A DNA stretch of 10,850 nt from Methanoculleus sp. UBA77. Its GTDB lineage: Archaea; Halobacteriota; Methanomicrobia; Methanomicrobiales; Methanoculleaceae. The translations under genes were made by a program, and so were the position numbers. The DNA lies in contig DALN01000048.1 in NCBI GenBank assembly GCA_002499455.1, positions 1 through 10,850 on the forward strand. The letters run 5' to 3'. Of this stretch, positions 1-7,017 are shown one piece after another; position 1 is the stretch's first letter, and each line of letters begins with the position of its first letter. Under the pieces are notes generated by a model, which did not search any database, was not told the DNA's origin, and saw only the letters and a list, made by a program, of their open reading frames with translations.

Positions 1-177
1 CAGCTCCAGTTCGACCGCGGCCAGATCGAGATCAATGAGAAGTTCGGTGTCGCGCACGGCATCCCCGTCCTGCACTACAACGAACTCCTGGGACTTGCTC
101 AGGGCATGAGCCCGGACGAGCTTGCACTCGACCTGCATGCCATCGATGTTGAGCCGTTCCTGAAGAAGATCCTGTGA
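1..177 (+). CDS. hdrB: CoB-CoM heterodisulfide reductase subunit B, C-terminal end (partial)
   Basis: Frame 1 is open from the window edge to the TGA at 175-177 and gives 58 residues ending in PFLKKIL. The segment VLHYNELLGLAQGMSPDE is typical of the HdrB C-terminus. In the family, HdrB carries two cysteine-rich CCG domains that bind non-cubane [4Fe-4S] clusters, where CoM-S-S-CoB is cleaved to CoM-SH and CoB-SH; those domains lie upstream of the window and cannot be checked. The gene runs straight into hdrA: its stop codon overlaps the hdrA Shine-Dalgarno site. hdrC is probably just upstream, as in most hdrCBA clusters, but that is inference. Identity rests on the tail sequence plus the neighbouring hdrA. 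Confidence 0.88.
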   Translation, partial: QLQFDRGQIEINEKFGVAHGIPVLHYNELLGLAQGMSPDELALDLHAIDVEPFLKKIL

Positions 178-182
178 GGTGC
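177..182 (+). promoter_or_regulatory. Shine-Dalgarno site of hdrA
   Basis: GAGGTG lies 6 bases before the ATG at 189 and matches the archaeal 16S rRNA 3' end (anti-SD CACCUCC). It overlaps the last base of the hdrB stop codon. It decides the start: the in-frame GTG at 174 lies upstream of this site and inside hdrB, so ATG 189 is the better choice. Confidence 0.75.
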
Positions 183-188
183 AAATAC

Positions 189-2207
189 ATGGCAGAAGTC
201 AAGAACAAAGAGGCAAGAATTGGCGTTTTTGTGTGCCACTGTGGTACCAACATCGCAGGTACCATTGACATCGAGGCTGTAAAGGAATACGCCAAGACAA
301 TCCCGAACGTCGTCGTTGCCGACAACTACGCATATATGTGCTCGACCCCCGGGCAGAACAAGATCGCAGATGCTATCAAGGAACAAAACCTGACTGGAGT
401 CGTCGTCGCGGCCTGTACGCCCCGTCTGCACGAACCCACGTTCCGTAACGCAACCGCAGCGGGCGGCTTAAACCCCTTCCGGTTCGAGATGGCAAACATC
501 CGCGACCAGAACTCGTGGGTGCACATGCACCAGCCCGTAGAGGCAACCGAGAAGGCAAAGGATGCAATCAGGATCGCCGTAGCAAAGGCATCCCTGCTTG
601 AGGACCTCGTCCCCAAGAGCGTCCCCGTCGAGAAGACCGCAATGGTCGTCGGCGGCGGTGTCGGCGGTATGCAGGCAGCGCTCGACCTCGCGAACGCAGG
701 CATCAAGACCTACCTCGTCGAGAAGAGCCCGACCATCGGCGGCAGGATGTCCCAGCTCGACAAGACCTTCCCGACGCTGGACTGCTCGCAGTGTATCCTG
801 ACCCCGAAGATGGTGGATGTCTACCGGAACGAGAACATCGAGCTCCTCACCTACACCGAGGTCGAGGCGGTCGAGGGATACATCGGCAACTTCGATGTGA
901 CCCTCCGGAAGAAGGCACGCGGTGTCCTCACCCCGAAGGAAGCGGAAGCCCGCGGCATCGTCGGCGGCGGCTGTACCGGCTGCGGCGACTGTGCAAACGT
1001 CTGCCCGGTCATCAAGCCGAACCCGTTCGAGCTCGGCATGGCGCCGAGAAAGGCGATCTACATCTACCACCCGCAGGTCTCCCCGCTAATCTACACCGTC
1101 GACTTCGACGCCTGTGTCAAGTGTGGTCTCTGTGTCGAGGCATGCGGCGAGAAGAAGGCAGTCGACCTCGAAGCGCAGGACGAGTTCATGACCGTCAAGG
1201 TCGGTACCGCCATCCTCGCCCTGGGATACGACATCTACCCCATCGAGAAGAAATTCGAGTGGGGTTACAAGAACTTCGACAACGTCATCACGTCGCTTGA
1301 GTTCGAGCGGCTGATCTGTGCGTCCGGTCCGACCGGCGGCCACCTCGTCCGGCCGAGCGACGGCGAGACCCCGAAGAAGATCGCGTTCGTCCTCTGTGCA
1401 GGCTCCCGTGACAACACCGACACCGGCAAGCCGTACTGCTCGCGGTTCTGCTGCATGTACTCGCTCAAGCACGCCCACCAGATCATCGAGAAGATCCCCG
1501 GCGCGGTGCCCTACATCTTCTACATGGATATCAGATCCTTTGGAAAGATGTACGAGGAGTTCTACTACCGCATCCAGAACGAGGGTGCGAAGTTCATCCG
1601 CGGCAGGGTGGCAAACATCACCGAAGACCCGGTGACCAAGAACCTCCACGTCAACGCGGAAGACACGCTCCTCGGCCGGCCGATCGACATGGAAGTCGAC
1701 ATGGTCGTGCTCGCGGCAGCCATCCAGCCCTCGGCCGAGACCGAGAAGACCCGCAGGCTCTTCGGTGTCTCCTGCTCGCAGGACGGCTGGCTCCTTGAGG
1801 CTCACCCGAAGCTGAACCCGTGCGGCACCACTACTGCCGGCGTCTACCTCGCCGGTGTCTGCCAGGGACCGAAGGATATCCCCGACACAGTCGCCCAGGC
1901 GGAGGGTGCGGCATCCGCGGCATCCATCCCGATCCACAGGGGAGAGGTGGAGCTCGAGCCCTACTTCGCCCAGTGTATCGAGGAGAAGTGCGCCGGATGC
2001 GGAATGTGCGTCTACCAGTGCCCCTACCAGGCCCTCTCGCTCGTCGAGAAGGACGGCCGCACTGTCATGCAGGTCACTGAAGCCAAGTGTAAGGGCTGCG
2101 GTACCTGCGGCGGGTTCTGCCCCGGTGGCGCAATCTGGATGCAGCACTTTGCGACCCCGCAGATCGTTGCGCAGATCGACGCATTCCTCCTTGGAGGTGA
2201 ACAGTAA
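189..2207 (+). CDS. hdrA: CoB-CoM heterodisulfide reductase, flavin iron-sulfur subunit A
   Basis: This 672-residue protein has the usual full length for a methanogen HdrA. HdrA holds the FAD that bifurcates electron pairs arriving through MvhD: one electron goes to HdrBC and CoM-S-S-CoB, the other to low-potential ferredoxin or Fwd. The N-terminal domain has Cys16, Cys18, Cys51 and Cys76. A Rossmann motif GGGVGGMQ at about 155-162 begins the thioredoxin-reductase-like FAD domain, and a DCSQC motif has Cys199 and Cys202. Two inserted ferredoxin motifs lie at Cys262/265/268/272 and Cys309/312/315/319. A cysteine-rich stretch follows at 403 and 417-422. A C-terminal 2x[4Fe-4S] ferredoxin uses Cys601/604/607/611 and Cys634/637/640/644. 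Every candidate cluster cysteine is encoded as Cys, with no in-frame TGA suggesting selenocysteine. The stop abuts the mvhD start with no gap, implying translational coupling. The enzyme is cytoplasmic; no signal peptide or membrane segment is seen. Confidence 0.97.
   Translation: MAEVKNKEARIGVFVCHCGTNIAGTIDIEAVKEYAKTIPNVVVADNYAYMCSTPGQNKIADAIKEQNLTGVVVAACTPRLHEPTFRNATAAGGLNPFRFEMANIRDQNSWVHMHQPVEATEKAKDAIRIAVAKASLLEDLVPKSVPVEKTAMVVGGGVGGMQAALDLANAGIKTYLVEKSPTIGGRMSQLDKTFPTLDCSQCILTPKMVDVYRNENIELLTYTEVEAVEGYIGNFDVTLRKKARGVLTPKEAEARGIVGGGCTGCGDCANVCPVIKPNPFELGMAPRKAIYIYHPQVSPLIYTVDFDACVKCGLCVEACGEKKAVDLEAQDEFMTVKVGTAILALGYDIYPIEKKFEWGYKNFDNVITSLEFERLICASGPTGGHLVRPSDGETPKKIAFVLCAGSRDNTDTGKPYCSRFCCMYSLKHAHQIIEKIPGAVPYIFYMDIRSFGKMYEEFYYRIQNEGAKFIRGRVANITEDPVTKNLHVNAEDTLLGRPIDMEVDMVVLAAAIQPSAETEKTRRLFGVSCSQDGWLLEAHPKLNPCGTTTAGVYLAGVCQGPKDIPDTVAQAEGAASAASIPIHRGEVELEPYFAQCIEEKCAGCGMCVYQCPYQALSLVEKDGRTVMQVTEAKCKGCGTCGGFCPGGAIWMQHFATPQIVAQIDAFLLGGEQ
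2193..2200 (+). promoter_or_regulatory. Shine-Dalgarno site of mvhD
   Basis: GGAGGTGA is a full match to the archaeal anti-Shine-Dalgarno sequence, 7 bases before ATG 2208. It is embedded in the last codons of hdrA. It is the strongest such site in the window and suggests efficient, coupled translation of MvhD. Confidence 0.8.
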
Positions 2208-2633
2208 ATGGCAGACGAGAACTGGAAACCCAAGATCATCGCCATCATCTGCAACTGGTGCTCGTATGCCGGTGCAGATCTCGCAGGTGGCGCCCGTATT
2301 CAGTACCCCCCCGACATCCGTGCAGTCCGTGTGATGTGCACGGGTCGGATCGACCCCCTCTTCATCCTGAAGGCATTCCAGGATGGGGCCGACGGCGTGC
2401 TTGTCTCCGGCTGCCACTTCGGTGACTGCCACTACCTTGAGGGCAACTACAAGGCAGCCAAGAGGATGTTCCTCTTGAAGAGTGTCCTCAAGAACATCGG
2501 TCTTGACGACAAGCGTCTCAGAATGACCTTTGTCTCTGCATCCGAGGGTGCAAAGTGGGGAATGGTCATGTCGGACGTCGTCAAGACCATCAACGAGCTC
2601 GGTCCAAGCCCGCTCAAAGAGTTTGCCAGGTAA
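2208..2633 (+). CDS. mvhD: MvhD-type [2Fe-2S] electron-transfer subunit linked to heterodisulfide reductase
   Basis: This 141-residue protein matches the MvhD/FlpD family in length and pattern. Cysteines at 15, 18, 44, 69 and 74 (CNWC, VMCTGR and SGCHFGDCHY motifs) are the expected [2Fe-2S] ligands. In known complexes MvhD docks on HdrA and passes electrons from a hydrogenase (MvhAG), formate dehydrogenase (FdhAB) or F420-linked module to the bifurcating FAD. No mvhG or mvhA follows; the next gene is fwdD. The electron donor must therefore be encoded elsewhere, with FdhAB a good candidate by analogy with Methanospirillum and Methanococcus. The start is fixed by ATG immediately after the hdrA stop with a perfect Shine-Dalgarno site. 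The alternative name flpD could apply. Confidence 0.93.
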   Translation: MADENWKPKIIAIICNWCSYAGADLAGGARIQYPPDIRAVRVMCTGRIDPLFILKAFQDGADGVLVSGCHFGDCHYLEGNYKAAKRMFLLKSVLKNIGLDDKRLRMTFVSASEGAKWGMVMSDVVKTINELGPSPLKEFAR

Positions 2634-2645
2634 TATCAAATATCA
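2632..2645 (+). repeat. Tandem 7-bp duplication in the mvhD-fwdD gap
   Basis: AATATCA occurs twice in a row with no spacer, starting on the last two bases of the mvhD stop codon. This is the most AT-rich spot between 1 and 6905, and the 32-base gap is the longest in the hdr-fwd run. It may be chance, an RNA-processing site or a weak internal promoter element; the sequence does not decide. Confidence 0.5.
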
Positions 2646-2665
2646 ATAGACAGGGGATACAGACA

Positions 2666-3067
2666 ATGGCAATCAGTGTGAATTTGATCACGGGTCGCAC
2701 CATCCAGCAGGGGGTGTCCATGGAGGCGGGGAAGGAAAAACCCGCCTACACCACCGCCTGCGGGATCATCGAGCTTGACCCGGCGGACTTTAAAAAGCTG
2801 GGAGCTTACCGCAACACGAACGTACGTGTCACCAGCAAATACGGCAGTGTCGTCGTCAAGGCGGTCGAGGCAACCCAGGGCCCCCACCCCGGTGTAGCGT
2901 ATATACCGATGGGTCCGTGGGCAAACATGGTGGTCAACCCGAACACCTACTCCACCGGGATGCCTACCTTCAAGGGTACGCCAGTTGAGGTCGAGGTCGC
3001 CAAAAACGAACCCGTCCTTGGCTCGCTTGAACTGGTGCGCAAGGCGTGCAGGGGTGAACTTGCATGA
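2666..3067 (+). CDS. fwdD: Formylmethanofuran dehydrogenase subunit D (molybdopterin dinucleotide-binding)
   Basis: This 133-residue protein has the length expected of FwdD/FmdD. The family forms the C-terminal molybdopterin-dinucleotide-binding domain of formate-dehydrogenase-like enzymes; here it is a separate chain completing the FwdB active site. The N-terminal motif TGRTIQQG (about 9-16) and the GPWAN segment (about 83-87), followed by a TGMPTFKG motif, are characteristic. I chose ATG 2666 because homology begins at MAISVNLITGR and an AGGGGAT Shine-Dalgarno site lies at 2652-2658; the frame stays open upstream to 2555, but that part overlaps mvhD and looks non-coding. The stop overlaps the fwdB start by 4 bases (ATGA). 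Sequence alone does not show whether the metal is molybdenum or tungsten, so fmdD is an alternative name. Confidence 0.93.
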   Translation: MAISVNLITGRTIQQGVSMEAGKEKPAYTTACGIIELDPADFKKLGAYRNTNVRVTSKYGSVVVKAVEATQGPHPGVAYIPMGPWANMVVNPNTYSTGMPTFKGTPVEVEVAKNEPVLGSLELVRKACRGELA

Positions 3068-4377
3068 CAAAGACTGTAACCGATGTAATCTGCCCGTTCT
3101 GCGGAACGCTCTGCGACGACCTCGAGGTCGTCGTCAGCGATGACGGCAAGAAACTCCTCGAGGTCTACAACGCCTGCGCCATCGGCGCCGAGAAGTTCCT
3201 GCACTCCCAGGCCAAGGACCGGATCACCCGGCCCCGCATGCGGCAGGACGACGGCTCCTGGAAGGAGATCACCTACGACGAGGCCATCGAGTACACGGCG
3301 AAGATGCTCGCCGACGCAAAGAAGCCCCTGATGTACGGCTGGAGTTCCACGAACTGTGAGGCCCAGGCCACCGGCTCCGAACTCGGTGAGATCGTCGGCG
3401 CGGTCATGGACAACACGGCGACCGTCTGTCACGGCACGTCCCTCATCGCGGTCCAGGACATCGGGATTCCGAGCTGCACCCTCGGCGAGGTCAAGAACCG
3501 GGCCGACCGGATCGTCTTCTGGGGCTGCAACCCGGCTCACGCCCACCCGCGCCACATGTCCCGCTACTCGATCTTCCCCCGCGGGTTCTTCACCGGCAAG
3601 GGCCACACCGGCCGCAAGGTGATCGTCGTCGACCCGCGCCCCACCGACACCGCGAGCGTGGCGGACGTCCACCTCCAGGTCGAGCAGGGCCGCGACTACG
3701 AACTCCTCAACGCGTTCCGCGTGGCGTTCAAGGGCGAGAAACTCCCCGACGTCGTCGCCGGGATCCCGAAGGAGAAGATCTACGAGGCTGCCGAGACGCT
3801 CAAGAGCGGTCGGTTCGTGATCATCTTCTTCGGCATGGGCGTGACCCAGTCCCTCGGGAAGAACCACAACATCGATGAGGCCATCGCGGTCACCCGCGAC
3901 CTGAACGAGTACACGAAAGCGGCCATCATGCCGATGCGCGGGCACTACAACGTCACCGGCTCCGGCCAGGTCTGGGGCTGGCTCTTCGGGTTCCCCTACG
4001 CCGTGGACCTCTCCCGGGGCTTTGCCCGCTACAACCCCGGCGAGACGACCTCCAACGACCTGCTCCGCAGGGACGAGGTGGACGCCGTCTTCGTCCTCGG
4101 CAGCGACCCCGGCGCGCACTTCCCGTTCAGCTCGGTCAAGAAGATCTACGACCTCCCGTCGGTCGCGATCGACCCGCACGAGACCCCGACCACCGAGGTC
4201 TGCAAGGTCCATGTCCCGGTCGCCTTCGTCGGCGTCGAGATCGGCGGCTGCGCCTACCGGATGGACAACGTCCCGATTGAGACGAGAAAGGTCGTCGAGC
4301 CCCCGGAGGGCATGATGACCGATGAAGAGTTCCTCGGCCGCGTGCTTGCGCGGGTCAAGGAGATCAAGGGGGTATAA
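3064..4377 (+). CDS. fwdB: Formylmethanofuran dehydrogenase catalytic subunit B
   Basis: This 437-residue protein is FwdB/FmdB, the formate-dehydrogenase-like subunit that reduces CO2 to formate at a Mo- or W-bis-molybdopterin centre. A [4Fe-4S] site is seen at the N-terminus as Cys10, Cys13, Cys17 and Cys38 (CPFCGTLC then NACAIG). The metal-ligand position lies in TVCHGTS at Cys122, in the place where some methanogens use selenocysteine; here the codon is TGT. WGCNPAHAHPRHMSRYS (about 157-173) is a family motif. Length is normal. ATG 3064 overlaps the fwdD stop, with GGGGTGA at 3051-3057 as Shine-Dalgarno site. With FwdD it completes the first chemical step; formate is then thought to travel through an internal tunnel to FwdA. 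Mo versus W use is undecided. Confidence 0.96.
   Translation: MTKTVTDVICPFCGTLCDDLEVVVSDDGKKLLEVYNACAIGAEKFLHSQAKDRITRPRMRQDDGSWKEITYDEAIEYTAKMLADAKKPLMYGWSSTNCEAQATGSELGEIVGAVMDNTATVCHGTSLIAVQDIGIPSCTLGEVKNRADRIVFWGCNPAHAHPRHMSRYSIFPRGFFTGKGHTGRKVIVVDPRPTDTASVADVHLQVEQGRDYELLNAFRVAFKGEKLPDVVAGIPKEKIYEAAETLKSGRFVIIFFGMGVTQSLGKNHNIDEAIAVTRDLNEYTKAAIMPMRGHYNVTGSGQVWGWLFGFPYAVDLSRGFARYNPGETTSNDLLRRDEVDAVFVLGSDPGAHFPFSSVKKIYDLPSVAIDPHETPTTEVCKVHVPVAFVGVEIGGCAYRMDNVPIETRKVVEPPEGMMTDEEFLGRVLARVKEIKGV
4366..4373 (+). promoter_or_regulatory. Shine-Dalgarno site of fwdA
   Basis: AAGGGGGT sits 6 bases before ATG 4380, inside the last codons of fwdB. It is purine-rich but a weaker match than GGAGGTGA. 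The stop-to-start gap is only 2 bases, consistent with coupled translation. Confidence 0.55.
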
Positions 4378-4379
4378 GG

Positions 4380-6086
4380 ATGGCAGAGTATCTCATCAAG
4401 AACGGATTCGTCTTCGACCCGGTCCTCGGGATCAAGGGTGATGCGGCCGATATCGCCATCAAGGACGGCAAGATCGTCGAGACGACGGCTCTCAGCAGCC
4501 CGAAGGTCATCGATGCGACCGGCAAGACCGTCATGGCCGGCGGGGTCGACGTCCACTCCCACGTGGCCGGCCCGAAGGTGAACGTCGGCCGCAACTTCCG
4601 CCCGGAGGACAAACTCTTCGGCTACAAGGCCCGGAGCGGCATCGAGCGGATGCAGGGCGGGTTCTCGGTCCCGACCACCATCCGGACCGGCTACAACTAC
4701 GCCCGCATGGGCTACACCACGGTGATGGAAGCGGCCATGCCGCCGCTCTACGCCCGGCACACCCATGAAGAGATGCGGGACACCCCGATCCTCGACCAGG
4801 GCGCCTACCCGGTCTTCGGGAACAACTGGTTCGTGCTCGAGTATCTCAAGAACCACGAGATCGAGAACACCGCCGCCTACATCGCCTGGCTCCTCAAGGC
4901 GACGAAGGGTTACGCGGTCAAGGTCGTCAACCCCGGCGGCACGGAAGCCTGGGCCTGGGGCCTGAACTGCGAGAACGTGCACGACCCGGTCCCCTACTTC
5001 GACATCACCCCGGCCCAGATCATCAAGGGCCTCATCGAGGCGAACGAGTATCTCGGCCTCCCGCACTCGATGCACATGCACGCGAACAACCTCGGCAACC
5101 CCGGCAACTACACGACGACGCTCGACTCGTTCAAACTCTCCGAGGGCATCAAGCCCAACAGCAAGTTCGGCCGCGACCAGGTGATGCACCACACCCACGT
5201 CCAGTTCCACTCCTACGGTGGCGACTCCTGGGCGAACGTGGAGTCGAAGGCGAAAGAGATCATGGCCTACGTGAACTCGCACGACAACCTCACCATCGAC
5301 ATGGGCCAGGTGACGCTCGACGAGACCACGACCATGACCGCCGACGGACCGTTCGAGCACCACCTCACCGAACTGAACCACCTGAAGTGGGCCAACGTCG
5401 ACGTCGAACTCGAGACCGGGTCCGGGGTCGTGCCCTATGTCTACAGCCCCGGCATCAAGGTCTGCGCCATCCAGTGGGCGATCGGCCTGGAACTCGCGCT
5501 GCTCGCCAATGACCCCATGCGGGTCTTCATGACCACCGACCACCCCAACGCCGGCCCCTTCATCCGCTACCCGCGGATCATGAAGTGGCTCATGAGCCAG
5601 GAGGCACGGGACCAGCAGTTCGACGCCTTCAAGCACAAGGACAAGGTCATCGACGCGACCAACCTCGCCGGCATCGACCGCGAACTCTCGCTCTACGAGA
5701 TCGCGCAGATGACCCGCGCCGGACCGGCGAAAGCCCTCGGCCTCGCCCACATGTACGGCGGGCTTGCTCCCGGCCTCGAGGCGGATGTCGCGATCTACGA
5801 CTTCAACCCGAACGAGCCCTGCGCACCCGACGCCATCGAGACGGCGTTCGGCAATGCCGAGCACCTCTTCAAGGCCGGGGTCCAGGTCATCCGCGACCAC
5901 GAGATTGCCAGCAACGGCAACAAGCGGACCCTCTGGGTGAACGCGAAGGTCAACGAGAACCCCCAGGTGATGCGTGACGTCAAGGAGAAGTTCCTCCGCT
6001 ACTACACCGTCACCTTCAACAACTACGAGGTCACCGGGCACTACCTCCCCAACCCGTACGTGATCGAGGTGGACGCAACACAGTGA
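4380..6086 (+). CDS. fwdA: Formylmethanofuran dehydrogenase subunit A (binuclear-metal amidohydrolase)
   Basis: This 568-residue protein is a member of the amidohydrolase superfamily and has the normal FwdA length. In the known complex, FwdA condenses formate with methanofuran to formylmethanofuran at a dinuclear zinc centre. Visible candidate ligands are the HxH motif at His59/His61 (VDVHSHVAG) and Lys181 in YAVKVVNPGG, which fits the carboxylated bridging lysine. Further candidates are a His cluster at 229-234 (HSMHMH), His residues at 270-277, and Asp387 in TTDHPNAGP. These assignments follow the spacing known for the family rather than a computed alignment. The protein is cytoplasmic with no signal peptide. 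It follows fwdB by 2 bases and precedes fwdC by 12. Codon use is extremely GC3-rich here and in fwdB, more than in mvhD or fwdD. Confidence 0.96.
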   Translation: MAEYLIKNGFVFDPVLGIKGDAADIAIKDGKIVETTALSSPKVIDATGKTVMAGGVDVHSHVAGPKVNVGRNFRPEDKLFGYKARSGIERMQGGFSVPTTIRTGYNYARMGYTTVMEAAMPPLYARHTHEEMRDTPILDQGAYPVFGNNWFVLEYLKNHEIENTAAYIAWLLKATKGYAVKVVNPGGTEAWAWGLNCENVHDPVPYFDITPAQIIKGLIEANEYLGLPHSMHMHANNLGNPGNYTTTLDSFKLSEGIKPNSKFGRDQVMHHTHVQFHSYGGDSWANVESKAKEIMAYVNSHDNLTIDMGQVTLDETTTMTADGPFEHHLTELNHLKWANVDVELETGSGVVPYVYSPGIKVCAIQWAIGLELALLANDPMRVFMTTDHPNAGPFIRYPRIMKWLMSQEARDQQFDAFKHKDKVIDATNLAGIDRELSLYEIAQMTRAGPAKALGLAHMYGGLAPGLEADVAIYDFNPNEPCAPDAIETAFGNAEHLFKAGVQVIRDHEIASNGNKRTLWVNAKVNENPQVMRDVKEKFLRYYTVTFNNYEVTGHYLPNPYVIEVDATQ

Positions 6087-6090
6087 GGTG
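6085..6090 (+). promoter_or_regulatory. Shine-Dalgarno site of fwdC fused to the fwdA stop
   Basis: TGAGGTG combines the fwdA stop (6084-6086) with GAGGTG, 8 bases before ATG 6099. The same stop/Shine-Dalgarno fusion occurs at the hdrB-hdrA junction (175-182). It supports ATG 6099 as the fwdC start. Confidence 0.7.
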
Positions 6091-6098
6091 CAGAAAGG

Positions 6099-6905
6099 AT
6101 GGAAACCGTTACACTCACCATTAAGAACCAGCCCGGGCTGTACCTCGAGGCCGACACCATCACCCCCGATGCATTCGCCGGGAAGAAGGCTGAAGAGATC
6201 GCCGGACTCCCCGTCTACGTCGGAAGGGACGAGCACAAACTCGGAGAGTTCTTCGAGATATCCGGCAAGGCCGGAGCGACCGCAGCGGAGACAAAGATCG
6301 TCGTCAAAGGCGATCTCTCCCGGGTCAAGTACATCGGCATGAAGATGACCGCCGGCGAGATCGTCGTCGACGGCAACGCCGATATGTACGTCGGTGCCTG
6401 GATGCAGGGCGGCAAGATCACCGTGAACGGGAACGTTGACGCCTTTGCCGGAACCGGGATGAAGGGCGGCGAGCTCATCATCAAGGGCAACGCCGGGAAC
6501 TACCTCGGCGCTGCATACCGTGGAGACTGGCGCGGCATGTCCGGCGGAAAGATCACCGTTGCCGGCAACGCCGGAAGCGATCTCGGCACCTTCATGACCG
6601 GCGGCGAGATCGTCGTCGGCGGCGACGTCGATGTCCATGTTGCCACCCACGCCGAGGGCGGCAAGATCGTCATCAAGGGCAACGCGAAGAGCCGTCTGGG
6701 CGGCCAGATGGTCGAAGGCGAGATCTATGTCTTCGGCAACATTGATGTCATGATGCCCGGGTTTGCATACCGGGAAGATGTCGACATCGAGGTGGACGGC
6801 ACCAAAGGACGGTTCGCCCTCTACGAGGGTGACCTTGGCGAGCGCCACCGCAAGCGGAAAGGCCAGACGATCTACGCCAAGTTATACCAGCAGATCAGGG
6901 CCTGA
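6099..6905 (+). CDS. fwdC: Formylmethanofuran dehydrogenase subunit C
   Basis: This 268-residue protein is FwdC, the structural subunit that holds FwdA and FwdBD together. Residues about 80-225 consist of roughly seven imperfect repeats of a GxxGGxxxxxG type (for example MQGGKITVNGN, MKGGELIIKGN, MTGGEIVVGGD and AEGGKIVIKGN). They form the right-handed beta-helix also found in the C-terminal domain of glutamate synthase large subunits. The N-terminal ~75 residues and the basic C-terminal tail (ERHRKRKGQ) frame the helix. Length is normal for the family. It is the last gene of the hdr-fwd run: a T7 tract starts 8 bases after the stop. fwdE, F, G and H do not follow and are not seen in the window. 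Confidence 0.95.
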   Translation: METVTLTIKNQPGLYLEADTITPDAFAGKKAEEIAGLPVYVGRDEHKLGEFFEISGKAGATAAETKIVVKGDLSRVKYIGMKMTAGEIVVDGNADMYVGAWMQGGKITVNGNVDAFAGTGMKGGELIIKGNAGNYLGAAYRGDWRGMSGGKITVAGNAGSDLGTFMTGGEIVVGGDVDVHVATHAEGGKIVIKGNAKSRLGGQMVEGEIYVFGNIDVMMPGFAYREDVDIEVDGTKGRFALYEGDLGERHRKRKGQTIYAKLYQQIRA

Positions 6906-6909
6906 ACCC

Positions 6910-6919
6910 TTCTTTTTTT
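6910..6919 (+). terminator. Poly-T terminator after fwdC
   Basis: A pyrimidine tract containing T7 (6913-6919) begins a few bases after the fwdC stop codon. Archaeal RNA polymerase terminates at such U-tracts without needing a hairpin. It separates the hdr-fwd unit from the mcr operon, though leaky readthrough cannot be excluded. Confidence 0.65.
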
Positions 6920-6980
6920 CGCTCTTCATGTAGAGCAGCGCCGACCATCGGAGGGGCTGACGTAGCAAGGGCGGGACAAA

Positions 6981-6998
6981 AGTAATACGAAGTAATAC
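6981..6998 (+). repeat. Direct repeat AGTAATAC x2 with 10-bp period
   Basis: AGTAATAC occurs at 6981-6988 and 6991-6998, so the two copies lie on the same face of the DNA helix. An inverted partner of the core (TATTAC) lies at 7015-7020. It is upstream of both TATA candidates and could be an activator or repressor site. Function is not known from sequence. Confidence 0.55.
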
Positions 6999-7017
6999 TA
7001 TTTTCATAAATTCATAT

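Noticed and set aside
174..188. GTG start for hdrA giving a 677-residue protein
   Set aside because: It lies inside hdrB and before the GAGGTG ribosome binding site; ATG 189 is properly spaced behind that site.
2555..2665. Upstream extension of fwdD by 37 residues
   Set aside because: The extra part overlaps mvhD in another frame and lacks family resemblance; ATG 2666 has a Shine-Dalgarno site and starts at the conserved N-terminus.
2899..2906. GTATATAC, a TATA-like palindrome
   Set aside because: It lies within the fwdD coding sequence, encoding conserved residues, with no leader or suitable downstream gene start other than the coupled fwdB.
6340..6770. Repetitive glycine-rich DNA in fwdC as a possible repeat array or CRISPR-like element
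   Set aside because: The repeats are degenerate at the DNA level and follow the known beta-helix repeats of the FwdC protein; there are no identical repeats with regular spacers.
4254..6848. Very long minus-strand open frame (864 codons) opposite fwdA and fwdC, with other long antisense frames at 1086-2639, 2947-4212, 7230-8585 and 9622-10845
   Set aside because: The sense genes are certain, and strong GC3 bias removes stop codons from the antisense frame. The translations are low-complexity (rich in V, D, G, L, E, R) and match no family I know.
6936..6959. Hairpin downstream of fwdC as an intrinsic terminator or small RNA
   Set aside because: The T-tract lies before the hairpin rather than after it, the stem is interrupted, and archaeal termination does not need a hairpin. 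I kept only the poly-T tract as terminator.
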